Part shown: positions 7,106 to 16,802 of the stretch, in pieces
Layout: each line of letters starts with the position of its first letter
Position numbering within the stretch: the first letter of the stretch is position 1
The notes under the pieces: model-generated
What the model was told of the DNA's origin: nothing
The model's database searches: none
What the model saw: only the letters and a program-made list of their open reading frames with translations
NCBI GenBank assembly: GCA_913775175.1
Contig: CAJYKU010000019.1
Coordinates: 248,001-312,000, forward strand
Length of the DNA: 64,000 bases
Reading direction: 5' to 3'
From: an uncultured Pantoea sp.
GTDB taxonomy: Bacteria; Pseudomonadota; Gammaproteobacteria; Enterobacterales; Enterobacteriaceae
Translations under genes and position numbers: made by a program

Positions 7106-10100
7106 TCAGGTGTGAAACTGGTTTGCGGTCGGGGAAGCAAACAGCTGGGCGGTCCAGATGCAGTTCTGACCCTGCGACTGGTTCAGCGCCCCGGCAAAAA
7201 ACTGTACTGCAGCCGCTGCCGTACCGATGTCTATGCTGAACGAGTAGATGGTCATTTCCCCGCTGGAGATAACCGGGTTTCCTGTCGGGGTTATCGTCTG
7301 TCCGGCCACCACCAGTCGTGAGGCCGTCTGCGTATTGTTCCTGAAGCGCATCACCGTGCCGCTGAGGGTCATTGGCACATCTCCGCGCCCTGCGGTGCCG
7401 TCCCAGTAAACCGTGCTGGAGGCGTTGGAGTTCGTCTGCACAAAGCTGAAGCTCTTGCTCTGCATCAGTGGACCATTGATGCGCGACGCACTGAGCGTGC
7501 CTTTAATGACGCAGGTGTCATTGATAGTGACGTTGTTCAGCTCACCCCTGCTGGCATAAATATCTCCGCGCACGGTCACGCCGGAGAATTCAGCACCGCC
7601 GCTCTTGTCGATGCGCCAGCCTGTCTGCCCTGCGCTGTAGTTGTTCGACTGAATGAAGTCGCCGATCATGGCGTTGCTTATCCAGCCCTCCCCGATAAAC
7701 GCCTGGTTAATCAGCACCTGACCGTTGCGGATGATAAACGGCGAAAAGACGTTGTTCCCGCTGCCGCTGGCGACCACAAACTGGTTGGCGTTAACCGCGA
7801 AGCGGGTTATCACCTCACTGCCATTGATGGTGACCGCAACCGACATGCCCGCATCGTAGTTCACGCCGCCGTAGCGCACGCCTGCTTTCAGTGTGTAAAT
7901 AGCCGAACCACCGGATGCATCAGCGTAAGCGGTCATTTTCTGCTGAATAGCGGCCTGGTTAGCGCTGATGGCCCGCCCCTGAGCATCAATGATGTTGCCC
8001 TGTGCGTCCAGTCGCTGACCCTGATCGTTAATAATGTTACCCTGCGCATCCAGCCGCTGCCCCTGTGCGTTGATCGTCTGATTGGTTGAGTCAAAGCTGG
8101 CAACAACGTTGGTTTCGAGCTGGGCGACCGCGCTGCTGGCGTCGGCGGCAACCTTTTTCGCCTCAATAATCCCGGCGCGGTTTTCACCGTAGTTAGCCCA
8201 CTGCTGCTCAACATCGTCATAGTTCGCCAGAATACTTTCAGCCAGCGCCTGCGGGTCGGTGATTAACGGGTCAAGCAGCGCCTTACCGTCATCAGACTCC
8301 ATGAACTCCTTAAAGCTGGCATCAATCAGTTCGCCCGCGCTGACGTTGGTCATGCCGCCGCTGAATGCGGTCCAGTCTCCGGTGTTGCCGATCCGGTCCA
8401 CCAGTCTGGCTCGATACCAGCGGCGCACGCCAGCGGGCATCGGGCCGTGCTGATAGCTGACGCCGGGATAGGGAACGTATGCGAGAAACTGCGGGTTGAG
8501 GCCGTCAGCCGTGGTCGCCACCTGAATCTCGGTGTAAGCCGTGTCGCCCGCCCCGGCAGGAAATGCCCAGGTCAGATCGATGGCCCACACCACGTCACCG
8601 GACGCCCGCAGGTTAACCGGCGTGCCCGGCCTGCCCGTTTTGCCGCTGAGCGAGGTGGAGTCTGCAAAGCCCCACGGCGACGACACCTCCGCAGCGTTTA
8701 CCGCCCGCACCCGCACGTCATAGACCCCGGTGTAGATGCCGCGCACGCTGAAACCCTGTGCGCTGGTCTGGCTGACGCTGACCCAGTCGCCTTTGTCTTT
8801 GCGCCACTGCGCCACGTAGCTTACCGCTCCCTCCGTTTTGTCCCACGTCACCTGCATGGAAGAGACGGAAAGCCCCTGCTCGGTAAAGCTGACCTCGGAA
8901 ATCACGATATTCTGCGGCGCTTTCAGCACGTTTACCGGGGTGACGGTAATAGGCGCGGGCTCAATGCGCACGCCGTCATCAATATAGCGGTACTTGTCCG
9001 GATCGTGCTGCACACCCGCCACCGTAAAGGTGCCGTTGCCGTTGGCTGAAATTGATGTCACCCGGAAATACTGGATGGCCAGGTTATCGCTGTCGATGGC
9101 CCACACCGCGCCCGCATCCGGCGTGAGGCGAAACGCTGTGGCTGTGGCAACGGTCTGCTTATCGGCGCTGACCGACGCGATGGTGCGGGTCTGCGCGGTG
9201 CCGTCCGGCAGGTTCACCACCAGCCGGTCGCCAGGGCTGTAGTCAATCTGACGGTCGAGCCTGATGCTTTTGCCGTTCACCGCGCTGATGCGCCCGCCGT
9301 TCTGCTTCCCGCTGCGGAACGGATCAGCCACGCCGATAATTTCAGCCGGCACCGGGATATACCCGTCGAGGCCAACGCCGAAAGAGACGGTGCCGTCTTT
9401 AGCGTTTGAGAGTATCGCCCAGCGCCCGCGCCGGTGCGCCTCGCTCTGAGACGTGCAGCCAATCGCCGTCAGCGTCATCTCGCGCACGTCATAGCGCTTC
9501 ACCAGCTCTGAATCGTAGACGCCCTCTACCGTGTCGGAGTAGTGGTTAAGCGGATCGGACCAGCCCACCTGACAGGATGAGTAGCGGTTTTTGTAGCTGC
9601 CCCCGGCGTAGGTAAACAGGCCATCCACCACGTTTGCCGCGTGATAGACAAAATCAACGTCAACGTTCCCGCTGGCGTCCACCTGCGGCACGTCAGCGTT
9701 TACAAAAATCTGGCTGTTGCCCCAGAAGGTGATGCCCCGGAACACCGCCGCGATATCCTTCAGAACGGTGTAGGCGTCCTGCTGGCTCTGAATAAACACG
9801 TTGCAGGTAAAGCGCGGCTCTTTGCCACCCGCGCCGTCTGACACCATCTCGTCGCAGTACTGCGCGATGCCGTACAGCTCCCACCTGTCTATCATGGAGG
9901 CGTCAACGCGGTTGCCCATGCCGTAGATTTTATCCAGCACCAGATCGTAGAAAATCCACGCCGGGTTATTGGTGTAGGCGTACTTGAAATCGCCCTGCCA
10001 GCTGCCGCTGTAGGTGCGGCTCACCGGGTCGTAGGTGACCGGCACGCGCACCAGCTTGCCCTTTGGCCTGCAGGTAATTTTGGGTGCCTGTCCGTTAAAC

Positions 10101-10813
10101 TGAGCGGCGTCCACCTCCACGTAGAGCAGTGCGGTGTTGGGATAGCGCAGCTTGCTGTCGAGCACCTCCGCGAACGAAAACACCTTAAAGGCGTTGACCA
10201 GCTTTGACAAGGTGGAGTCCGGGGTGATGCGGCGCACGCGCACAGACCAGCCGGTAGCGGCGTCAGGCAGGTCGATACGGTGATCGCGCTGATACTCCGA
10301 TGTGGTTTTGCCGCTGAAACGGCTGTCCACCACGTTAACCCACGACCCGCCATCGGTGGAAAGGTCAATCGCGTACTGCGTGACCGCACCCACCATATCG
10401 CCGTTGTCTTTATAGGCGTACTGAACAGGCAGGCTCAGCTTGATGCGCACGGCATCCAGCGACAGGTTGGTAAACTGCCGCGTCCAAGGCGCTGACTGCG
10501 TGACCGTTACCCCCACGGACAGCTCGTTATCCACCTCCGGCATGCCCTGAATGTAGCTCTGATCCTGCGTGCCTTTGCGCCAGTCCCACACCACGCCGGA
10601 AAAGTTATAGGTGCCGTCATCGTTAGCCAGCTGCGTATCGTTCAGGTAAATCTGCTGTGCGGTCAGGTCGCCCTGAATCTCACCCTCAGAAATCGCCAGC
10701 AGCATCTTGAGCTTTGCCACCGACAGCAGATCGTCCTGCTGTTCAACCGGCGTGCGCGGGTTGCCGCCGCCGCCCTTATTGCCCGATACAGAGTCGTAAA
10801 TAGATGTGTGCAT
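7106..10813 (-). CDS. Host specificity protein J (tail tip attachment protein)
   Basis: This lambda gpJ homolog forms the central tip fiber that contacts the receptor. It has 1235 residues (lambda J is 1132). It opens with GNKGGGG and then the conserved J core (LLSVAKLKMLLAISEGEIQG). Fibronectin-type III modules lie in the middle (about 590-790), and there is a variable C-terminus. About residues 905-945 hold two 14-residue repeats around GQRLDAQGNII, a coiled or solenoid-like spacer. The C-terminal third differs from lambda, as expected for a receptor-determining region. It sits between gpI and the tail fiber, with a plus-strand DUF1232 gene inserted upstream. Confidence 0.95.
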   Translation of the reverse strand: MHTSIYDSVSGNKGGGGNPRTPVEQQDDLLSVAKLKMLLAISEGEIQGDLTAQQIYLNDTQLANDDGTYNFSGVVWDWRKGTQDQSYIQGMPEVDNELSVGVTVTQSAPWTRQFTNLSLDAVRIKLSLPVQYAYKDNGDMVGAVTQYAIDLSTDGGSWVNVVDSRFSGKTTSEYQRDHRIDLPDAATGWSVRVRRITPDSTLSKLVNAFKVFSFAEVLDSKLRYPNTALLYVEVDAAQFNGQAPKITCRPKGKLVRVPVTYDPVSRTYSGSWQGDFKYAYTNNPAWIFYDLVLDKIYGMGNRVDASMIDRWELYGIAQYCDEMVSDGAGGKEPRFTCNVFIQSQQDAYTVLKDIAAVFRGITFWGNSQIFVNADVPQVDASGNVDVDFVYHAANVVDGLFTYAGGSYKNRYSSCQVGWSDPLNHYSDTVEGVYDSELVKRYDVREMTLTAIGCTSQSEAHRRGRWAILSNAKDGTVSFGVGLDGYIPVPAEIIGVADPFRSGKQNGGRISAVNGKSIRLDRQIDYSPGDRLVVNLPDGTAQTRTIASVSADKQTVATATAFRLTPDAGAVWAIDSDNLAIQYFRVTSISANGNGTFTVAGVQHDPDKYRYIDDGVRIEPAPITVTPVNVLKAPQNIVISEVSFTEQGLSVSSMQVTWDKTEGAVSYVAQWRKDKGDWVSVSQTSAQGFSVRGIYTGVYDVRVRAVNAAEVSSPWGFADSTSLSGKTGRPGTPVNLRASGDVVWAIDLTWAFPAGAGDTAYTEIQVATTADGLNPQFLAYVPYPGVSYQHGPMPAGVRRWYRARLVDRIGNTGDWTAFSGGMTNVSAGELIDASFKEFMESDDGKALLDPLITDPQALAESILANYDDVEQQWANYGENRAGIIEAKKVAADASSAVAQLETNVVASFDSTNQTINAQGQRLDAQGNIINDQGQRLDAQGNIIDAQGRAISANQAAIQQKMTAYADASGGSAIYTLKAGVRYGGVNYDAGMSVAVTINGSEVITRFAVNANQFVVASGSGNNVFSPFIIRNGQVLINQAFIGEGWISNAMIGDFIQSNNYSAGQTGWRIDKSGGAEFSGVTVRGDIYASRGELNNVTINDTCVIKGTLSASRINGPLMQSKSFSFVQTNSNASSTVYWDGTAGRGDVPMTLSGTVMRFRNNTQTASRLVVAGQTITPTGNPVISSGEMTIYSFSIDIGTAAAAVQFFAGALNQSQGQNCIWTAQLFASPTANQFHT

Positions 10814-10891
10814 GACAATATAAACCTACATAGAGATAAAGTCTGATTGAAAACTGCCGATGATCGATTGCGATTAATTCGGGAGGAATAC

Positions 10892-11233
10892 ATGGAAAAT
10901 AAGTTCACCACTGCTACAGATTTCAGTGACGATGGTTTTTGGTCAAAAGTTGTTAAATATGCAAAAAAAGCTGGCAGCGAGGTGATTGAAAAAGCGTTAT
11001 GGCTTTATTTTGCTGCGCAAAGAGATGACACACCAATCTGGGCAAAAACAACGATTTATGCTGCTCTCGCATATTTTGTTCTGCCTATTGATGCAATTCC
11101 TGATGCGCTACCTGTAGTAGGTTACTCAGACGATTTAGGCGTGCTCGTAGGTGCTCTTGCTGCCGTCTCTATGTACATTGATGAAAATGTTAAAACACAA
11201 GCGCAGGACAAAATGACTGAGTGGTTTGACTGA
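10892..11233 (+). CDS. DUF1232 (YkvA-like) membrane protein, moron between tail genes
   Basis: This 113-residue protein has the DUF1232 signature (YAALAYFVLPIDAIPDALPVVGYSDD), with membrane segments and an acidic C-terminus. The molecular function of the family is not established. It is transcribed against the tail operon, between J and gpI, with a good SD (GGAGG) and its own start, so it looks like a moron expressed from the lysogen. A possible promoter lies just upstream: ATGACA, 17 bases, GATAAA, from about 10812. It is more AT-rich than the flanking tail genes, which suggests separate acquisition. Confidence 0.8.
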   Translation: MENKFTTATDFSDDGFWSKVVKYAKKAGSEVIEKALWLYFAAQRDDTPIWAKTTIYAALAYFVLPIDAIPDALPVVGYSDDLGVLVGALAAVSMYIDENVKTQAQDKMTEWFD

Positions 11234-11236
11234 AAA

Positions 11237-11851
11237 TTATACGTTATCGCTGGTAAAACTTCCGGCACTGATAATTGCCCCGCCTATCTCGCGCTGACCG
11301 TAGAGCACGGGCACCGGGTAGCCCATCGCCACCGTGTTAACGGGTGCGCCAAAGGCATAGTTGGGTTTGTTATCGGTGCTGGAAGAAGCGCCTATATTAT
11401 ATTTCGGCTGCGGCGTCAGCATCTGCACCACGCCGCCCAGCATCATGCTGATGCCAAGCCCCGTCAGTGCGGTTGTCACACCTGATGCAGCGGAAGCGCT
11501 CAGACCAATTGCGGTGAGAGAAGCGCCTGCCGTGAAGTAGGCCGCTACCAGCGCCACGGCACCGATTACGATCTGAAGCATACCGCCGCGCTTGGAGCCC
11601 TGCAGAACAGGCTCCATTTCAAACTCCGTTCCGGCAGAAGACATATCAAATTCCTGCAACCCGATATTCTCTCTGCCGCTGAAAAAGGCAAAGCGCACGC
11701 CGTTAAGGTGCGCGTTTGAGACGTATTTTTTAAAGCCCGGCACCTGTGAGCACATGGCGCGGAGCAGCTCGCGCAAATCGGCAACGTGATACTGGTGCAC
11801 ACGCCCGAATTTTTTCGCCATCAGGCCTTTCAGCCGCATGGTTTTAAGCAT
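11237..11851 (-). CDS. Tail assembly protein, lambda gpI family
   Basis: This 204-residue protein of the lambda gpI family is needed for tail tip assembly. The N-terminal half is compact (GRVHQYHVADLRELLRAM). A hydrophobic Ala/Gly stretch (about residues 93-145) is typical of the family and holds two membrane-like helices. The C-terminus ends with PVPVLYGQREIGGAIISAGS, well conserved in the family. Its start overlaps the gpK stop by 8 bases. Confidence 0.9.
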   Translation of the reverse strand: MLKTMRLKGLMAKKFGRVHQYHVADLRELLRAMCSQVPGFKKYVSNAHLNGVRFAFFSGRENIGLQEFDMSSAGTEFEMEPVLQGSKRGGMLQIVIGAVALVAAYFTAGASLTAIGLSASAASGVTTALTGLGISMMLGGVVQMLTPQPKYNIGASSSTDNKPNYAFGAPVNTVAMGYPVPVLYGQREIGGAIISAGSFTSDNV

Positions 11852-12563
11852 CCGTTAACTCCTTCCGGCGCACAATGCGCACGGTACGATTGCGCCAGTA
11901 GTCACCGTATGGCACGCGGGTTGAGAGATTGCACTGGTTGTGGTGCAGCATCAGATTGTCGCCCACGAAGATAGCAGCATGATTGGTGACCTGAGACTGG
12001 ACGCGCATCATGATCATGTCACCCGCCCGCATCTCTTCCGGCTGCACTTCCACAAAGCCCTCAGCCTGCCAGTTGTCGTCGTAACGGTTCTCGCTGCCGT
12101 CCAGCCACCACTCATAGTCAACCGACCAGTTATTGAGCGTGATGCCGTACTCCTGCCGGTAGTAATCCATGATCAGCGTCCAGCAGTCGGCATAACCCAG
12201 CACCCACTGCCGCCCGACCAGCTCACGATCACCTCGCGGGCTGATGGTGCAGAAATCACCGTCAGGCCACGACATAATGCCCCACTCCACACCTGAGTGG
12301 TCGCACTGCACCCGGTCCATCCCGGACGGGATAAGCTGCGGCACATCGGGGTGCGAGTGGATCACCATCAGAATCGTGCCGTGCTTTTCAGCAGCACGCT
12401 TTTCCTCTGGCGGGATAACAAAGTTTTCGGTAGGGGTTTCTGAAACGTTGGTGCAGGGTATGTATTTCTGTACGCGCCCGGACTGTACCACCAGCCCGCA
12501 CGCCTCTTTCGGGTATTCAGCGGCAACGTGCTCTCGTATCGTCGCCAGCAGTTTTTCACGCAT
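11844..12563 (-). CDS. Tail tip assembly protein gpK with JAMM and NlpC/P60 domains
   Basis: This gpK homolog has 239 residues and two hydrolase modules. The N-terminal half is a JAMM/Mov34 metalloprotease fold with the HSHP...S..D motif (VIHSHPDVPQLIPSGMD), although the spacing from the second His to Ser is one residue longer than in lambda. The C-terminal half is an NlpC/P60 peptidase with Cys in GYADCWTL and His in TNHAAIFVG. The ATG is one base after the gpL stop. In lambda this protein acts in tip assembly, and the peptidase may help cell-wall passage. Confidence 0.93.
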   Translation of the reverse strand: MREKLLATIREHVAAEYPKEACGLVVQSGRVQKYIPCTNVSETPTENFVIPPEEKRAAEKHGTILMVIHSHPDVPQLIPSGMDRVQCDHSGVEWGIMSWPDGDFCTISPRGDRELVGRQWVLGYADCWTLIMDYYRQEYGITLNNWSVDYEWWLDGSENRYDDNWQAEGFVEVQPEEMRAGDMIMMRVQSQVTNHAAIFVGDNLMLHHNQCNLSTRVPYGDYWRNRTVRIVRRKELTDA

Positions 12564-12564
12564 G

Positions 12565-13302
12565 TTATTTGCCCTGTAAATTTGCAGCCGGAAACCCTCC
12601 GAAGGAGAGCGGTTCTGTGTCGCCGAATCTGGCCTTGCAGTCAGCCAGACGACCGCCGCAGACATCTTTGGACGGATCGGTTGTCGGCGTGCCGTCTTTG
12701 GTGAAGTAGCGGTTTCCGGCGTAGTCGCAGCCGGTGCCGGTTCTGTACCAGCCGCGCATACACCAGGTGCAGAGCGGGGTGATCTGGCGGGACGGCAGCT
12801 GCAGGCTCTGAATATCAAACGGTGAACAGAGCTCGAACTCCACCACGGAGCGCGTTTCAGCAGTTTTGGCGTTGACGTAGAACAGCTGCACCCGCTCCTC
12901 CTGCGGGTTGGCACTGGCGTTGCCCGCCGTCCAGTTTGCCGCATCCAGATACTTCGCCATCGTGGTGTGTATCTTCACTTTGGCTTTGACCATGTCGTCA
13001 AACTGCAGGCAGAGCGCCGCCACAAAGTTGCCTACGTTGCTGACGGAGAGTTTCGGCGTGGGCTGTGAGCCGGAGCTGCTCATCTCCAGCCCTGAAAGCT
13101 CGTAGGGATGCGGATCGTACTCTTTGCCCTGCCAGATAATTGAGGGCAGGTTGTCAGCCGCAAAAGATTTCCACCCCTCTGTGGACAGGTTGTAGGCATG
13201 AAAGCGCAGCACCGTATCCATGCCAAAATCAGTGCCATCCACCTCAATCAGCTGCACCAGGCTTCCCGGCTCCAGCTGCTGTATATCCTGCGTAAAACTC
13301 AT
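12565..13302 (-). CDS. Tail tip protein gpL (iron-sulfur type)
   Basis: This is the lambda gpL family (245 residues), a tail tip component that in lambda binds a 4Fe-4S cluster through four cysteines. The C-terminal cysteines are present here in LCTWCMRGW, GTGCDYAG, DVCGGRL and ADCKARF. The N-terminal part is a beta-rich tail tube-like fold. It follows gpM after a 52-base gap with a hairpin-T unit and is followed at once by gpK. Confidence 0.93.
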   Translation of the reverse strand: MSFTQDIQQLEPGSLVQLIEVDGTDFGMDTVLRFHAYNLSTEGWKSFAADNLPSIIWQGKEYDPHPYELSGLEMSSSGSQPTPKLSVSNVGNFVAALCLQFDDMVKAKVKIHTTMAKYLDAANWTAGNASANPQEERVQLFYVNAKTAETRSVVEFELCSPFDIQSLQLPSRQITPLCTWCMRGWYRTGTGCDYAGNRYFTKDGTPTTDPSKDVCGGRLADCKARFGDTEPLSFGGFPAANLQGK

Positions 13303-13314
13303 ATTTCACCCAAT

Positions 13315-13337
13315 AAAAAAGGGCGCATCTGCGCCCC
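13315..13337 (-). terminator. Hairpin with T-tract between gpM and gpL
   Basis: Minus strand: GGGCGC(AGAT)GCGCCC then six T, about 13 bases before the gpL start. Same layout as the other late-operon units. Confidence 0.75.
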
Positions 13338-13354
13338 TGTCATTTCGTGACATG

Positions 13355-13696
13355 TCACGGTGCGAAAGCCTGTTCAAATGTGAATGCAATTTCGACAAAG
13401 TTTCCGTTAATGAAGCTGGGCCGTATTGAGTCCGATTTGACACGATAAAGCCTGCGCTCTCCCCACGGATTTACCCACCAGCAGGACGCTGTAACGTGCG
13501 CCCTGAGAAATGCCCTCACCTTTGCCATTTCTGTTTTACTGCCGCTGCAGGTTACCGGCCATGATTCACGTGCGCCGTTAATGCCGGTGCCGGCAACCTG
13601 CTTGTAGCCATCACCGAACTGCGCCTCCATCGTCGAAACCGTCAGCTCTTCAGTGGCTCCCGTTCTGACGCACCAGCTGAACTCATCGATTGCCAT
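13355..13696 (-). CDS. Minor tail protein gpM
   Basis: This 113-residue gpM homolog is part of the tail tip complex that links the tape measure to gpL. The start is MAIDEFSWCVRTGA, five codons inside the longest frame, because the SD GGAGAA is positioned for it and the longer form begins inside the terminator T-tract. Typical family features are EAQFGDGYKQ and the C-terminal aromatic VEIAFTFEQAF. Confidence 0.92.
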   Translation of the reverse strand: MAIDEFSWCVRTGATEELTVSTMEAQFGDGYKQVAGTGINGARESWPVTCSGSKTEMAKVRAFLRAHVTASCWWVNPWGERRLYRVKSDSIRPSFINGNFVEIAFTFEQAFAP

Positions 13697-13711
13697 GCTT
13701 TCTCCGGGCAT

Positions 13712-13733
13712 AAAAAAACCCGCCGTAGCGGGT
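13712..13733 (-). terminator. Hairpin with T-tract before gpM
   Basis: Minus strand: ACCCGC(TACG)GCGGGT then seven T, then CCCGGAGA and the gpM start. It also serves as the 3' end of the lipoprotein gene upstream. Confidence 0.78.
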
Positions 13734-13738
13734 ATGTT

Positions 13739-14161
13739 TTAGTGACTTTGTTCAAGAAGTATTGGGTTTGTTTCTTTAGGATGCAGTGTGTACATTCCGC
13801 CATTAAACGGATCGACTAACAGCCAGCCTATAATACTTCCGAATACAAAGTTTCCACCGATATACCAGCCGTTAGCGCTTGCCTTAATAGGCAAGGTTAC
13901 CGGGGAAAAATGTTCTTTAGTGAAAGTTACTTCATAGTTCTTTTTACCAAAATAACTGCCGTCAGACTTTGCCAGCGTAACTCCCTGTGGAGTTTTACCC
14001 TGAGCAATAACGCGACCAGTATCATCTTTGACTGTAAAATCAGCACCTGATGGTTGACTATTAATTTGCACCAGCTGTGTGTCATCTCCAACGATGGTTG
14101 CGCATCCGGACAGGACACTCACGGATATAAAAGCCACAATAGCTATTAAAATTTTTTTCAT
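13739..14161 (-). CDS. Small lipoprotein, late-operon moron
   Basis: The 140 residues begin with a lipoprotein signal peptide (MKKILIAIVAFISVSVLSGC, lipobox LSGC), so it should be lipidated and likely reach the outer membrane. The mature part has a PEGA-like beta segment (INSQPSGADFTVKDD), then a hydrophobic hairpin (FGSIIGWLLVDPFNGG). Similar small lipoproteins occur in many enterobacterial genomes. In a prophage, superinfection exclusion or receptor masking is a possible role, but nothing here proves it. It is bracketed by the tape measure gene and a terminator, and is more AT-rich than the tail genes. Confidence 0.78.
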   Translation of the reverse strand: MKKILIAIVAFISVSVLSGCATIVGDDTQLVQINSQPSGADFTVKDDTGRVIAQGKTPQGVTLAKSDGSYFGKKNYEVTFTKEHFSPVTLPIKASANGWYIGGNFVFGSIIGWLLVDPFNGGMYTLHPKETNPILLEQSH

Positions 14162-14273
14162 GTTCTGACTCGCAATTTCCTTATTGCCCTAATTGGCGGC
14201 CGCCATGCTAGCAGCCACAGGAATAGGGGTCATCCTAAAAAATAAATAATATTGATTGGTCTCAGCAAGCATA

Positions 14274-16760
14274 TTACCGGGGGCGCCACAACAGGCCGCC
14301 ATCCGTCATCTGTTTTCGCGCCCAGTCATTGATTGTTTTATCTATCATACCTTGCAGCTGCTTCGCGGCAGCTGTCGTGTGGGCTGTACTGGTTTCACCT
14401 GCCCCGCCACCCTCAATGGTGACCGGGGCACTGACTGAAATGTTGACTCCACCACCACCTCCTCCACCGAGAGCTCTTACGCCGAGCGACCCGTCAGCAG
14501 CACGCGTCAGCGGCATGATTGCCTCCGGACCCGCTTCACCCATCAGGCCGGCTCCTTTGGCAAACGCGAAAAGCGTTGGCGAGCTGACAACTGAGCCACT
14601 GAATTTGCTTAAGTCGTGTGACTGGTAAACACCGCCTTTAGCATTTAGCGTCAGATTGTTATAGGCACCGCCGCTGAATGCATTTGATGACGATGCAGCA
14701 CCTGCTGCTGCACCTCCTAAAGCACTGCCTGCGGAACTCACCAGCCCGCCTATGAGGTTAACTGCGGTCATCTGCAGTGCTACTTTTGCGATCATACTAA
14801 GCACGGAGCTGGCCCAGTCTCTCCAGCTGGCTTTGTTGCCAGTCAGCATATTTGCCACATTATCAAGTGCGCTATCCATACTGCTGCTGACGATATTGGC
14901 AGCCGAAGATGAATAGTCTGACGAAGTGTCAAGCCAGTTAGCCAGACCATCACTGACGCCCGTCATCCAGTCGGATTGCATAGCATCCATGCTCTTGTAG
15001 TAGTCCTCCTGAATGCTCAGGCGCTCCTTCAGCGAATCTTTCAGCAGGCTGGTTTCACGCTCATACTCAGACTGTGACATGTCGCCAGCCTGAACTCTCT
15101 GGTTAAGATTGCGCTGCTGATCAAGATAGTCACGCTGGATGCTCAGCATTTCCCTCATCCGCTGCCGGGATTTCTCACCCACGCCAGCGCCCTGCAGGTC
15201 AACGTTAAGCGTATCTTTAGCGTTAAGGTTCTGCGCCTGCAGGTTTGCCGCAAATTCAGCGACACGCGTATTTTCCTCATTCGCCTTTTTCACCGCATTG
15301 AGGCGATCCACCTCTAATGCCAGAGACTCAAGCCGCTTTTTCTGCGTTTCGTTGAGTCCCTGCAATTTGCCGTCAGCAATATCAAACTGGAGTTTTTGCT
15401 GTTCGGTCACCACGTTAACTTTCTTGCCGGTAATGTCGATAAGCTCAATCTGGCGCATGTAGCTGCGCTCAGTGGCTTTGAAAGCAGACTCCATTCTCGC
15501 TGCTGAGGTATCAGCTTTAATCTTCGGCGTTTTTGGTGGCTTACCGTTTGTTTCGCCCTTATCCAGGCCAAAGTCCAGCAGTGAAGAAGCAGTATCAGAG
15601 GTAATGCCTGGAGCTACTTTGAAATCTTTATGCTGCTTATTTAACGCTGACAGGCGACCAGTGAGCGTTGCAATCTCTTCTGACACTGCTTTAACGCTGT
15701 CGTCCTTGCCCATAACCCAGCCCAAAAAGGTCTGGCTGCCATCGTACATCCCGTTTCCGCGACCGTTTATGGTGCTGCTAAGATAATCGATGCGAGCCTG
15801 AATCTGGTCTGGGTTATTCATGTCAACGCGATTGCCGAGCGCCGCCATTCGATTGCCAGATGATGCCGCAAGCTGTCCTGCTGCACCTGCCGATTTAATC
15901 ATCCACCCCGCAAGCTGAGCCACCTGACTGACTAAATCAGCAATACCCTGGAGTACTTCCGGATCGGTGAGAACGTCGTGAATATCTGAAAGTGAATTAT
16001 TTAGCGGGCTAAGATCAACGTGTGCCAGTCCCGCAGCAATCTCCATTTTCAGGCCTTTTACCTGCGCTTCCATATCCAGAAAAAGGTCATTAACTTTCAC
16101 CAAGTCATCAATAGATTGCGGGTCTGGTGCTACGCCATAGTCTTTAGCGAGCTGAATAAACTGATTGAGCTTTGCGTTGTTGTTATCAAATAGTGGAAGC
16201 AGCTTAGAAAGGTCATTACCAAGGCTTTCGAGAATAGTGATCTTTCCAGCATTAGTACTGATTTTGCCCAGCGCCTCACCGATGGCGAGCATTTGCTTAT
16301 CAGGGGATACCTTAGACAGCTTTTCCGCTGATAAACCAAGAGCATTCAGCGCATCTACAGCCTCTCCTGACTGGTTAAGAACCGCATCACCAATCTTGTC
16401 GCCAAGATCTTTGAAAACATCAGCCATGTTTTCGCCGGAAACTCCGGCTCTTTCTGCCGCAAACTGCCACGCGAGCAATTCCTGGGTAGATATTTTCAGT
16501 GATTTAGCCCACTGATCAGTGGCGCTAACCTGCTCTGATGTTGATTTTAAAAGTGCAAAGCCTGCTGAACCTATTGCTGCAGCAGCCGCCGCTGCAGCGC
16601 CAGTAAGCGAGAGCAAGCCTGTAGATGCTGCAGAAACACCTTTGCTGACTTGTCGAGCCCATTTTTCAGAGGCGCGTTCTGCTTTATCCATCCCAGATAC
16701 AAAACCGCCCACCCTTGCAACAAGGTCAATCGTCAGGGTACCAAGTGATTTTGAAGCCAT
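14274..16760 (-). CDS. Tape measure protein (lambda gpH-like)
   Basis: The 828-residue tape measure sets tail length and is the scaffold around which the tail tube polymerises. Its N-terminus (GTLTIDLVARVGGFVSGMDKAE) is typical, followed by an Ala-rich hydrophobic helix and long helical segments rich in Gln, Lys and Glu (about 420-600). A membrane-like Ala/Gly segment lies near 650-690. The C-terminus carries the conserved AGEAGPEAIMPL-like motif (AGLMGEAGPEAIMPLTRAAD). By the lambda ratio of residues to tail length it predicts a tail close to that of lambda (gpH 853 aa). Confidence 0.95.
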   Translation of the reverse strand: MASKSLGTLTIDLVARVGGFVSGMDKAERASEKWARQVSKGVSAASTGLLSLTGAAAAAAAAIGSAGFALLKSTSEQVSATDQWAKSLKISTQELLAWQFAAERAGVSGENMADVFKDLGDKIGDAVLNQSGEAVDALNALGLSAEKLSKVSPDKQMLAIGEALGKISTNAGKITILESLGNDLSKLLPLFDNNNAKLNQFIQLAKDYGVAPDPQSIDDLVKVNDLFLDMEAQVKGLKMEIAAGLAHVDLSPLNNSLSDIHDVLTDPEVLQGIADLVSQVAQLAGWMIKSAGAAGQLAASSGNRMAALGNRVDMNNPDQIQARIDYLSSTINGRGNGMYDGSQTFLGWVMGKDDSVKAVSEEIATLTGRLSALNKQHKDFKVAPGITSDTASSLLDFGLDKGETNGKPPKTPKIKADTSAARMESAFKATERSYMRQIELIDITGKKVNVVTEQQKLQFDIADGKLQGLNETQKKRLESLALEVDRLNAVKKANEENTRVAEFAANLQAQNLNAKDTLNVDLQGAGVGEKSRQRMREMLSIQRDYLDQQRNLNQRVQAGDMSQSEYERETSLLKDSLKERLSIQEDYYKSMDAMQSDWMTGVSDGLANWLDTSSDYSSSAANIVSSSMDSALDNVANMLTGNKASWRDWASSVLSMIAKVALQMTAVNLIGGLVSSAGSALGGAAAGAASSSNAFSGGAYNNLTLNAKGGVYQSHDLSKFSGSVVSSPTLFAFAKGAGLMGEAGPEAIMPLTRAADGSLGVRALGGGGGGGVNISVSAPVTIEGGGAGETSTAHTTAAAKQLQGMIDKTINDWARKQMTDGGLLWRPR

Positions 16761-16772
16761 GAAATCTCCGCA

Positions 16773-16797
16773 ATAAAAAACCCCGCATTGCGGGGTT
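16773..16797 (-). terminator. Hairpin with T-tract before the tape measure gene
   Basis: Minus strand: CCCCGC(AAT)GCGGGG then six T, then an SD (GGAGA) and the tape measure ATG. It lies at the 3' end of the unknown membrane protein gene. Confidence 0.8.
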
Positions 16798-16802
16798 AAT
16801 TT

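Noticed and set aside
7933-8220. Long alternative frames across the J gene and other late genes
   Set aside because: High-GC coding DNA gives long open shadows in other frames. They lack SDs, and the J frame is conserved throughout.
12908-13105. Plus-strand frames opposite gpL, gpK and gpM
   Set aside because: Shadow frames. The minus-strand proteins are recognisable tail components with motifs.
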